This document shows positions 35,857 to 44,136 of a DNA stretch of 64,000 nt, piece after piece (the first letter of the stretch is position 1; each line of letters opens with the position of its first letter). The position numbers were made by a program, and so were the translations under genes. Under the pieces are notes generated by a model. The model saw only the letters and a list, made by a program, of their open reading frames with translations. It searched no databases and was not told where the DNA came from. This stretch comes from CAYPNF01 sp964411985 (GTDB taxonomy: Bacteria; Verrucomicrobiota; Verrucomicrobiia; Limisphaerales; J093). The stretch covers positions 1-64,000 of the forward strand of contig CAYPNF010000035.1 of NCBI GenBank assembly GCA_964411985.1. Direction: 5' to 3'.

Positions 35857-35948
35857 GTCACCCTTCGCCGAAAGGGTGACACCTGTGGGTCGCTTCAAGC
35901 GACCGCCCGGCAAACGGTCGCCCAACCTTACCTCCCCTCTGGAGGGGA
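35857..35948 (+). repeat. Cluster of four intergenic stem-loops
   Basis: GTCACCCTT (35857-35865) pairs with AAGGGTGAC (35872-35880). GGTCGCTT and AAGCGACC (35888-35904) form a second. GCGACCG (35899-35905) can instead pair with CGGTCGC (35915-35921), so the second and third exclude each other. TCCCCTC/GAGGGGA (35933-35948) is the fourth. No U-run follows. It lies between the DUF6159 gene and the FG-GAP lipoprotein gene. Confidence 0.55.
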
Positions 35949-36000
35949 TTTGAACCTTGACTCTCCCTCAGGGCGTCCCGCAGATTTCTTCTCAAAACGA

Positions 36001-37803
36001 ATGATCGACTTGGGTGTGGGATCCGTGGCGAAGCGTATCGCAGGTGGACTGGCATACGGGGGCCTTTCTAGCCGGCTGTCCGCTGGTCTGCGATCGCTGC
36101 CATCCATTCTGGTGAGTGCCACCCTGTTCTTCCTAGCCGCCTGTGGCTCCAAGACCCAGCCGCCTGACCAGCCGAAAGCACCAGCCAAGCCCGCTCCCGT
36201 GGCAGCCGATGCGATCTACGAGGACGGCACCGCTGCTGCCGGTATCGATTTCGTTCATCAGTTGGTCGATGGGAAGCTTTCCAACATCATGCAGTCCGAC
36301 GGAGCAGGAGGCACAGTGCTGGATTACGATGGCGACGGTTGGATGGATTTCTACCTCGTCAACAGCGGCCCTGACCCCCTCTGCTCCCCTGCCCCAGCCG
36401 GCACGGTTCGAAACCCCAACCGACTCTACCGAAACCGGGGCAACGGGACGTTTGAGGATGTGACGGCCAAGGCAGGAGTTGCCGGCAGCGGGTTTGGGGT
36501 CATGGCGGCAGCGGCCGATTACGACAACGACGGACGCACGGACCTGGTCGTGGTGAATTTCGGCAGCTTGATCCTCTACCACAACGAGGGAAATGGGACC
36601 TTTCGTGAGGTCACGGGCGCCAGCGGACTGACCTCCAAGCGCGCGGCCGTCACCGCCACGTTCCTGGATGCGGATCGCGATGGTTTCCTCGATCTCTTCG
36701 TCGCCAATTACTTGGTCTATGATCCCAAGGTGCCCAACCCGCCCGGGAGCTCGCAACCCTACCCAGGGCCGCTCGCTTATCCCGCCGAACAGAATATTCT
36801 CTACCATAACCGTGGCGATGGAACCTTTGAGGACATCAGCGAGAAGGCCGGGGTTATCATCCCCAACCATCGAGCCATGTCTGTAACCCCCATCGATTTT
36901 GACTTGGACGGCGACGAGGATCTCTACGTCTCGAACGACGCCACTGCGAACCTACTCCTGGTGAACGACGGGCAAGGTGGGTTCAAGGATCAGGCCTTGG
37001 AGCGGGGTGTGGCCCTCAACCAATTCGGTGACTCGGGAGGATCCATGGCAGCCAGCGTCGGAGACTGCAATGGCGATGGTCTCCCGGATCTCTATGTGAC
37101 GCGACTGGCGATTGGATCGCTCTACATCAACTCAGCCAAGGGACTCTTTGCTGACCGGCTCCTCGCCTCGGGTCTTTCCAAGATCACCATGAACCATGTC
37201 GCCTGGGGTAGCGGATTGCTGGACTACGACAACGACGGTGATCTCGACCTTTTTATCGCCAACGGTGACGCCCACTTCCTGAAGGGCCTACCCTCTCTGC
37301 TCCTGGAAAACGATGGACAAGGCAATTTCGCTGACATAACCGCAAGGGCAGGCCCGTGCTTCGCCCAGGAGATCAACGGCCGCGGCAGCGGATGGGTCGA
37401 CATCGATAATGACGGGCAACTGGATATCCTGATCACGACGGTCGGGGGCCGTCCCCATTTGCTCCATCAGAAAGGTGACAAGGCCAACCACTGGCTAATG
37501 CTGCGGCTCGAGGGTACCCAGAGCAACCGGGACGGTTTCGGCGCCCTGGTCAAAGTGACTGCCGGTTCCCGCTCGTGGACCGCAGAATGCCGGTGCCCCA
37601 CCGGGTACGTCTTTCAATCCGACCCACGCTTGCATTTCGGTCTCGCCCAATCGACCAAAGTGGACGAAATCTCGATCCGCTGGCCCAGTGGCGCGACTCA
37701 GAAACTCACCGGGATACAGGCTGACCAAGTCCTCCATGTCCGGGAGCCGGGTAAGTCACGCTGGCCCGAAATCGCCAAGCCCCAGGCTCCGACCACCCCT
37801 TAG
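36001..37803 (+). CDS. FG-GAP/VCBS repeat lipoprotein with ASPIC/UnbV domain
   Basis: 600 residues from ATG 36001. A long basic lead runs to a lipobox (LFFLAACGSK, Cys ~45), so it is probably an outer-membrane or surface lipoprotein. Seven FG-GAP/VCBS calcium-binding loops are visible, e.g. DYDGDGWMDFYLVN, DADRDGFLDLFVAN, DFDLDGDEDLYVSN and DIDNDGQLDILITT, consistent with a seven-bladed propeller. The last ~90 residues are the ASPIC/UnbV domain (RDGFGALVKVTAGSRSW, RLHFGLAQSTKVDEISIRWPSG). The frame is open upstream through the preceding gene, but a start there would overlap it and lack the signal. Next gene is 31 nt away. Confidence 0.9.
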   Translation: MIDLGVGSVAKRIAGGLAYGGLSSRLSAGLRSLPSILVSATLFFLAACGSKTQPPDQPKAPAKPAPVAADAIYEDGTAAAGIDFVHQLVDGKLSNIMQSDGAGGTVLDYDGDGWMDFYLVNSGPDPLCSPAPAGTVRNPNRLYRNRGNGTFEDVTAKAGVAGSGFGVMAAAADYDNDGRTDLVVVNFGSLILYHNEGNGTFREVTGASGLTSKRAAVTATFLDADRDGFLDLFVANYLVYDPKVPNPPGSSQPYPGPLAYPAEQNILYHNRGDGTFEDISEKAGVIIPNHRAMSVTPIDFDLDGDEDLYVSNDATANLLLVNDGQGGFKDQALERGVALNQFGDSGGSMAASVGDCNGDGLPDLYVTRLAIGSLYINSAKGLFADRLLASGLSKITMNHVAWGSGLLDYDNDGDLDLFIANGDAHFLKGLPSLLLENDGQGNFADITARAGPCFAQEINGRGSGWVDIDNDGQLDILITTVGGRPHLLHQKGDKANHWLMLRLEGTQSNRDGFGALVKVTAGSRSWTAECRCPTGYVFQSDPRLHFGLAQSTKVDEISIRWPSGATQKLTGIQADQVLHVREPGKSRWPEIAKPQAPTTP

Positions 37804-37834
37804 ACAATCGTCCGACTCCGCTTCCACCGCACCT

Positions 37835-40800
37835 ATGACGTCTTTTCGTTTTTCCAGGAGCTTTCCGGTCACTGCCATTCTTGGCCTCGCCCTCCTCTGG
37901 GTCGGGTGTAACCGCCAGGAATCGACTCCCTTTCCTCCTGCGGTCATCCAAGCCATGAATCGAGGTGTCGCGCTGATGAACCAATACGACTACGACGGGG
38001 CGGCCAAAGCCTTCGAGGAGGTGCTCCGCGCTGACCCCAAGCTGGTCGACGCCCAGGTCAATCTCGCCATGGCCCTGTTCAACCGGGGTCGCAAGCCCGA
38101 CCGCGACTTGGACCGCGCAGGGGAGATTCTCAACAAAGCGCTCCAACAGGACCCGAACCATATTCGCGCACTGTACTTCATGGGGATCATCCAGCAACAC
38201 AATGGAAAAGCCGATCTTTCCATTCCCTATTTCGAAAAAGTACTGGCCCAACGGCCCAACGACGGGGCTGCGTGGTATCTGTTAAGCCTTTCCAAACAAC
38301 GACTCAACCAACCTGCGGAGCAAGACCTGCTGAAGGCACTCGAGCATCGTCCCTACCTGTTCAGCTGCTACTACCGCCTCTGGCAGATGGCCATGGCCGC
38401 CGGTGAAACCAATAAGGCCACGGGATACCTCGACCAGTTCAAGGCGTTGCGCGAATCCCCACTCGGCGAGACGATTGAACTCCCGCAGTACAACGCGATG
38501 GGCGATCTCGCCCTGGTGGCACCCTTGCCGAAACATCCCCCCGCCATCACCCGTTCGCATTACGAACCCCAAGCCTGGAAGGCCCTAGAGTTTACCGCAA
38601 AGCCCGGCACGTGGAATACCCCTTCGAAATCCTCTTCCTTGCACGGAGGAGCCGCTGCTGCCGATTTCAATCGGGACGGCTATCCGGATCTCACCCTCCT
38701 GGTTCCTGCGGCAACCACGGGTCGTGCCAACGAACTCCATCTGCTGCTGAGCGAAAAAAGCGGGAAATGGAAGGACGCAACCTCAAACTCAGGGCTGGGA
38801 ACCATCCTGGACGCCAGAAACGTAGCCATTGGCGATTTCGATAACGACGACCTGCCCGATCTCCTGATCGCTCAAGCGAAAACCTGGTCGATCTGGAAGG
38901 GCCAGACTAATGCCGCGTTCACGAACGTGCTTGCGCAGCCCTTCGCCCCAGACAAACCTTCCGAACTCACCTCCGCAGCCTCGCTCGACATCGACCACGA
39001 CGGTGACCTGGACATCCTGGTCTGCGGCGTCGGCGGCCTCTCCGTTTGGATCAACAACGCCAATGGGACCGTCACCCATCGGGGCTTGATCCCTGCCCAA
39101 GGCGAGGGCACAACTTCTATCGTTGCGGCTGACATGGACCGGGATCGTGACTTAGATCTGGTCACTTTGAACAACGGGGGGCCGGTCCAGATCCTGCATA
39201 ACGAACTCCTTGGGGTTCTGAAACCCAGCGAATTCCTCAAGGGCTCGGTTCGTAGTGATTCAGGCGGTACCGCCCAGGATTTCAACGGGGATGGCCTTCT
39301 GGACTTCTTGGCGCTGGATCCCGCGGGGCCAGCCCTGTATCTAGGGGATGGGTTTGGCGCCTTCCAACCTTCGGATGCATTCACTTCCCTCGCAACGAGC
39401 CTCAATTCCTGGGGCCCCCTGCGCGCCATACGGGTCGCCGACACGGACCTCGATGGAGACCTGGATGTCGTCATTCTGGCCGCAGACGTCCACCTGTTGC
39501 TCAATGATGCACAGGGCCGGTTCGTTCTTCAACCCCAGGTCTGGAAACGGCCAGAGGGGCTTGAGGTTACAGGAATGGAGTTGCTGGACTTCGACGGCGA
39601 CCTGATCCCGGACCTTCTGCTCACCGGTGGGTCGTCGAAGGGACCGAGTGCCTTCCTGGCCTTGGGCAAACTAACTCCGCCCTCGACCGGACTAGGACTC
39701 AGGATGACCGGGATCCGCCTTCGCGATGGCCGTACCCGCTCTCCGGCCAGCGGCTATGGGGTGCAGACCACCGCGCGATTCGGCCTACGAGAAAGCACGG
39801 TGCTCTTTACTGGATTCAATGGGGGACCGAACCAGTCCCAGGTGCCAGTTTGCCTTGGTCTGAATGGGGCACCCAAGGCTGACTACGTCCGCTTCCTTTG
39901 GCCCGATGGGGTCATGCAGGTGGAAACGGCTCTCGCGCCCGGCCAACTGCACACCATCTCGGAGTTGCAGCGAAAGATCTCCAGTTGCCCGGTGCTTTTC
40001 ACCTGGAACGGAACGCGCATGGAATTCGTCACCGACTTTGCAGGAGTGGGAGGACTAGGCTACTTTGCGGCACCAGGAGAATACGGACAACCTCAGGTGC
40101 TTGAGCATATCAAGATCGAGCCCAACCAACTCCAGGCCAAGAACGGTTCCCTCGAGCTCCGCATTTCCGAACCCATGGAAGAAAGCGCCTACATCGATCG
40201 CCTGGAATTGCAGGCCGTCGACCATCCTGCGAACTGGCGCGTCTTCCCCGACGAACGGGCCGTCGCAACCGGGCCTGGTCCTACCCACGAACTCCTGGTC
40301 GTATCCCAGCCAATCTACCCCGTCGGAGCGCACGGTCCGTCCGGAGAAGACTGTATCGATCGAATCAGGACAACCGATCGTGTGTATGCCTACGACCCGC
40401 AACTCGACCGCCGTTTTATCGGCTTTTGCCAACCTCACGAATTCACCCTCGATTTCGGGGCGCAGCTTGAGCCCCTCGACAAGAACAAGCCCGTCTATCT
40501 CTTTATTTCCGGTTTCATTGAGTATCCCTATTCCCAAACCGTCTACGCAGCCAGTCAGTCCGATGTGAACTGGCAGGCGGTCCGCGTGGATATCAAGAAC
40601 CCCAACGGTCAGTGGGAAGCCCTGGTGCCTGAAGGTGGCTGGCCTGGTGGCATGGGGCGAGTCTTCACCTTAAATCTCGGCACCCGAAGCTGGAACTCTT
40701 CAACGGCCCTCCGCCTCACGAGCAATCTCGAGGTCTACTACGATGAGATCTACCTCGCGCAGAGCCTGGGAGCTTCCACGACTCGTGTCACCACGGTCCC

Positions 40801-41248
40801 CATGCAGGTAGCCTCCCTGCACAAGCTGGGCTTCCCGCGAGAATACTCACCGGATGGCCGCATGCCGACGATCTATGATTACGATCTCATCGATGCCTCA
40901 GCCCCATTCCACCAATTGAAAGGCGACTACACTCGCTACGGCGACGTGCGCGAGTTACTGCAAGCGTTCGATGATCAATACGTCATCATGGGCCCTGGGG
41001 ATGAGATCGCGCTGAGTTTCAACGCCTCATCGCTCCCACCGCTTCCACCGGGCCAGACGCGTAGCTACATCCTCGTCTCGCACTCCTACTGCAAGGACAT
41101 GGACCTTTACACGGCCACGCCCCAAACTCTCGAACCCCTCCCCTTCCGTGCGATGACGCGGTACCCCTACCCGGATCAGGAAGGCTATCCCGACACTCGG
41201 GATACACGCGCGTATCGGAACCTCTACAACACTCGGCAGGTCCGATAG
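37835..41248 (+). CDS. TPR plus FG-GAP repeat lipoprotein
   Basis: 1,137 residues from ATG 37835, with lipobox LALLWVGCNR (Cys ~26). Residues ~45-190 are three or four TPRs (YDGAAKAFEEVLRADPKLVDAQVNLA...ALQQDPNHIRALYFMGI...). Then come FG-GAP-type calcium loops (DFNRDGYPDLTLL, DFDNDDLPDLLIA, DIDHDGDLDILVC, DMDRDRDLDLVTL, DFNGDGLLDFLAL, DTDLDGDLDVVIL) and an ASPIC/UnbV-like part (SGYGVQTTARFGL...VRFLWPDGVMQ). The last ~400 residues are a less known domain starting SCPVLFTWNGTRMEFVTDFAGVGGLGY and ending near the C-terminus with ALSFNASSLPPLPPG and SYCKDMD. Together with the gene 31 nt upstream it probably forms a pair acting at the same surface complex. Molecular role unknown. Confidence 0.88.
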   Translation: MTSFRFSRSFPVTAILGLALLWVGCNRQESTPFPPAVIQAMNRGVALMNQYDYDGAAKAFEEVLRADPKLVDAQVNLAMALFNRGRKPDRDLDRAGEILNKALQQDPNHIRALYFMGIIQQHNGKADLSIPYFEKVLAQRPNDGAAWYLLSLSKQRLNQPAEQDLLKALEHRPYLFSCYYRLWQMAMAAGETNKATGYLDQFKALRESPLGETIELPQYNAMGDLALVAPLPKHPPAITRSHYEPQAWKALEFTAKPGTWNTPSKSSSLHGGAAAADFNRDGYPDLTLLVPAATTGRANELHLLLSEKSGKWKDATSNSGLGTILDARNVAIGDFDNDDLPDLLIAQAKTWSIWKGQTNAAFTNVLAQPFAPDKPSELTSAASLDIDHDGDLDILVCGVGGLSVWINNANGTVTHRGLIPAQGEGTTSIVAADMDRDRDLDLVTLNNGGPVQILHNELLGVLKPSEFLKGSVRSDSGGTAQDFNGDGLLDFLALDPAGPALYLGDGFGAFQPSDAFTSLATSLNSWGPLRAIRVADTDLDGDLDVVILAADVHLLLNDAQGRFVLQPQVWKRPEGLEVTGMELLDFDGDLIPDLLLTGGSSKGPSAFLALGKLTPPSTGLGLRMTGIRLRDGRTRSPASGYGVQTTARFGLRESTVLFTGFNGGPNQSQVPVCLGLNGAPKADYVRFLWPDGVMQVETALAPGQLHTISELQRKISSCPVLFTWNGTRMEFVTDFAGVGGLGYFAAPGEYGQPQVLEHIKIEPNQLQAKNGSLELRISEPMEESAYIDRLELQAVDHPANWRVFPDERAVATGPGPTHELLVVSQPIYPVGAHGPSGEDCIDRIRTTDRVYAYDPQLDRRFIGFCQPHEFTLDFGAQLEPLDKNKPVYLFISGFIEYPYSQTVYAASQSDVNWQAVRVDIKNPNGQWEALVPEGGWPGGMGRVFTLNLGTRSWNSSTALRLTSNLEVYYDEIYLAQSLGASTTRVTTVPMQVASLHKLGFPREYSPDGRMPTIYDYDLIDASAPFHQLKGDYTRYGDVRELLQAFDDQYVIMGPGDEIALSFNASSLPPLPPGQTRSYILVSHSYCKDMDLYTATPQTLEPLPFRAMTRYPYPDQEGYPDTRDTRAYRNLYNTRQVR

Positions 41249-41381
41249 AATCCAGACAACGAAATCAGTTCCTCACCTCCGAACGCCTTTTACTCGCAAC
41301 ATTGGGGCATCCCAGGGTAGCTGCCAGAAAGGCGATTCGAGAACCGCTCGCGTTATCTGGCCTCCGCCGGGAAAAGAAAGA

Positions 41382-41401
41382 GGCCGGGCTTGCGCCCGGC
41401 C
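41382..41401 (-). terminator. Rho-independent terminator of the LamG gene
   Basis: GGCCGGGC (41382-41389) and GCCCGGCC (41394-41401) form a perfect 8-bp GC stem with loop TTGC. Read on the minus strand it is followed by TCTTTCTTTTC, a T-rich tract. It lies 30 nt past the stop of the LamG gene, between two converging genes. Confidence 0.8.
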
Positions 41402-41430
41402 TGTGTAAAGCCTCCTGAGCCAAGATCAGC

Positions 41431-43911
41431 CTACTGTCGGATCCGTCCGAACAACATGGCGGCACTCGGCGTAAATGTGTAGGGACTGGTCGCCCCAGCC
41501 ACGTCCTGCCACGCAGCAGGGCTGATGGTCGGAGAGGCCTGCAGCGTGCCGCCGGTCCATTCGATGGTGATCGTGCCGTCGGAATTCTTCTTGATACTCT
41601 TCAACTCCGGCTTCGGCTGGATCACCGACGAGCTAAAGGCGTTGCCGTGTTTTTGAATAGTAGCCTCGGCAACCTTCCCCGAGTAGACCACGACGCGGAA
41701 GATCCTCCCGATCATCGCCTCTCCACCGGTAGGGCCGCTGCCAAGGAATCCCGCGCCACTGGGCATGGCAAAAAGGTCACTCACGCCTGTGGTCGTGCCA
41801 GCCAGGACGCCGTTGGTGTAGATGCTGATGGAGAGGGCGGTCGCATCCCAGACGTAGGTCACATGGGTGGGAATGGTGGGTGAGGATACCGCCGGGGTGA
41901 GGAGGTAGTCTGCAACCCCGAGCTGCGTGAATCCCATTTGACGCGTGTTGGACCACTGCGCATAGCGTAGGTTGCTCCTGTCGTTCTCACCCACGGCCAG
42001 GTACCCATCAGCGCCGATAGTCGGATCGCCCTCCAAAATGAACTCAATGGTCGTGTCACCCGACGTGGGCCCGAAGTCGAACGGGGTCAGGCCAGAACCG
42101 GTGAGCGTTACGGCCTGGGTCAAAGTAGCCAGCGGCGTCAGGCCGCCAGCGGTGTCCGCCGCAATAGCGGCGTCGTACTTGTCCAAGGTCGGAGTCACCA
42201 GGACGGTCACCTTGGCACTCACCGTGGAAACGCTGTTGGAAGCAACTAGGGTATAACCAGTTGTAACTGTCGGAGAAACCGTCTGGTTGGTTGTGCCGGT
42301 CACGTTGACGCCGTTCAGGAAGACTCCGGTCGCCTCCTGCACCTGCCACTGAAGGGAGGCCGAGCCTTGACCCAGGATTTCACCCGGCGTGGCCGTGAAG
42401 GAGCTGATGATGGGCGGGCGCAACACGCTCGTAAACGCGGTGGCGTGTTTCTGGAGAGTGGCCTCGGGAAGGACGCCCGAATAGACCACGACGCGGAAGA
42501 TCCTGCCATACATCAGCTCTCCACCAGTCGCGTTAGCCCCGAGGAATCCCGCCCCTGTAGGCATGGCAAAGGCGTCGCTGACGTTGTTGATCGTGCCCGA
42601 CGCCACGCCATTGACGTAGATCTTCATGGACAGGGTCGCCGCATTCCAAACATAGGCGAGGTGGGTGGCAATGGTGGGCGAGGGTACTCCCGGCACAAAC
42701 ATGTAGTCCGCCACACCGCCTTGGGTAAAGCCCATCTGGTGGGTGTTCTGCCAACCCTCATAACGGAGGCTGCTGACAGTGTTCTCGCCCACGGCCAGGA
42801 ACCCAGAGTCACCAGTCGCTACGGGATCGCCTTCAAGGATGAACTCCATGGTGGTATCCCCTGAGGTAGCTCCGAAGTCGAAGGGTTCCCCTGCGCTCAC
42901 GGGCGGGTCTCCTGCCGTCACAGGCAGATTCACAGTACTGGTCAAGGTGGCCAGCGGGATCAAACCAGCGGTTTTGTCGGCCGCAATGGTGGAATCGTAC
43001 AAATCAAGCCGAGGATTGACCAAGACTTTGACTGTGGCGGTGGCCTTGGAGAATTCATTCGACACCGCTAACGTGTAGGTGGTGGTGACCGCCGGGGACA
43101 CCGTTTGGCTGGTGCCGGTCACTTTCACGTTGTTCAGGAAGACGGCAGTGGCGCTCTGCGTCTGCCAATTGAGAACAGCGGAGCCTTGCGCCTGAATTTC
43201 GGTCGGGGTGGCCGTGAACGAGGTGATGCTCGCCACGGGGCCGCGCGCGTTGATAAAAGCGTCGGAATGGCTCTTGATTTTGCTTTCTGCTAGCACACCG
43301 GCATACACCGTCACGCGATAGATGGTGCCGACCATGCCCTCGGTCCCGCCAGCATTGTTACCCAGCAATCCCGCACCCGTGGGCAGGGCAAAGATGTCAC
43401 TGACGCCGGTCACGGTGCCTGCCAGCACCCCGTCCACGTACAGGCTCATGGTAAGCTCGACCGAGTTCCACACGTAAGCAAGGTGCGTCGGATTGACCGG
43501 AGAGGGGACGCCAGGGGTGAACATGTAGTCTGCCACGCCCCCTTGAGTAAAGCCCATCTGATGGGTGTTCTGCCATCCCTCATACCGAAGGCTGCTGGCG
43601 CCGTTCTCCCCCACCGCCAGGAACCCAGAGTCACCGGTCGCCACCGGGTCGCCTTGTAGGATGAACTCCATCGTCGTATCTCCGGAGGTCGCTCCGAAGT
43701 TGAATGGGGATCCCGCCTTCCCGTCAAGGGTGACGGCCGTCGTGAGCTTGGCTAAGGCCACGGTGCTGTCGGCCGTAATGGCGGTATCGTAGGCGCTAAG
43801 GCCCTGTTCCACGCCTGCCTGGACGCGACTCACTCCGCAAATAAGCCCGCCTACAGTGAGGGCGAGTAACGCACTCCTGTCTAATCTGAACTCTTTCAGG
43901 ATCGGTTTCAT
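41431..43911 (-). CDS. Exported triple LamG-repeat protein
   Basis: 826 residues from ATG 43911 (an in-frame GTG at 43926 would add five). Signal peptide near residues 12-33 (ALLALTVGGLICGVSRVQA). Three LamG/concanavalin jelly-roll units follow, each with FDFGATSGDTTMEFIL, GFLAVGEN, GFTQGGVADYMF and MPTGAGFLG, joined by two ~75-residue Ig-like linkers (ITSFTATPTEIQAQGSAVLNWQ...TTTYTLAVSN). The C-terminus is the recurring short module (GTITIEWTGGTLQAS...AAWQDV...FGRIRQ). The units are similar even at DNA level (e.g. 43565-43665 and 42725-42825), indicating duplication within the gene. Likely role: binding glycans or matrix outside the cell. A strong terminator follows. Confidence 0.88.
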   Translation of the reverse strand: MKPILKEFRLDRSALLALTVGGLICGVSRVQAGVEQGLSAYDTAITADSTVALAKLTTAVTLDGKAGSPFNFGATSGDTTMEFILQGDPVATGDSGFLAVGENGASSLRYEGWQNTHQMGFTQGGVADYMFTPGVPSPVNPTHLAYVWNSVELTMSLYVDGVLAGTVTGVSDIFALPTGAGLLGNNAGGTEGMVGTIYRVTVYAGVLAESKIKSHSDAFINARGPVASITSFTATPTEIQAQGSAVLNWQTQSATAVFLNNVKVTGTSQTVSPAVTTTYTLAVSNEFSKATATVKVLVNPRLDLYDSTIAADKTAGLIPLATLTSTVNLPVTAGDPPVSAGEPFDFGATSGDTTMEFILEGDPVATGDSGFLAVGENTVSSLRYEGWQNTHQMGFTQGGVADYMFVPGVPSPTIATHLAYVWNAATLSMKIYVNGVASGTINNVSDAFAMPTGAGFLGANATGGELMYGRIFRVVVYSGVLPEATLQKHATAFTSVLRPPIISSFTATPGEILGQGSASLQWQVQEATGVFLNGVNVTGTTNQTVSPTVTTGYTLVASNSVSTVSAKVTVLVTPTLDKYDAAIAADTAGGLTPLATLTQAVTLTGSGLTPFDFGPTSGDTTIEFILEGDPTIGADGYLAVGENDRSNLRYAQWSNTRQMGFTQLGVADYLLTPAVSSPTIPTHVTYVWDATALSISIYTNGVLAGTTTGVSDLFAMPSGAGFLGSGPTGGEAMIGRIFRVVVYSGKVAEATIQKHGNAFSSSVIQPKPELKSIKKNSDGTITIEWTGGTLQASPTISPAAWQDVAGATSPYTFTPSAAMLFGRIRQ

Positions 43912-43959
43912 AAGTTGTGAAGACACTGGTGCTGTTGGCTAACAGAAATACCCCGGCGG

Positions 43960-44036
43960 TTCCGAGAAAAACCCTAGCTTTCCGAGACACCTCATATTGA
44001 GGTCAATCTGAGAATTCGTGTGAGCTTGCGCAAGCT
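43960..44036 (-). promoter_or_regulatory. Promoter-proximal repeats of the LamG gene
   Basis: Upstream of the minus-strand start at 43911 lie two direct TTCCGAGA copies 20 bp apart (43960-43967 and 43980-43987, about two helical turns), an inverted repeat CCTCA-TAT-TGAGG (43990-44002) and a perfect 14-bp palindrome AGCTTGCGCAAGCT (44023-44036). Good candidates for regulator sites; the cognate protein is unknown. Confidence 0.5.
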
Positions 44037-44136
44037 TATTCCTGCCGACGTTTGCTTAGCCCTTCCTCCATCTCACTGCCCCCCCGCTGCCCCTGACTCC
44101 CCAAAACCCCTCCTGAGGCATTCACGTGACAGTCAA

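Noticed and set aside
35446..36000. N-terminal extension of the FG-GAP lipoprotein frame into the DUF6159 gene
   Set aside because: It would overlap a well-supported gene by about 400 bp, and the lipoprotein signal begins only after 36001.
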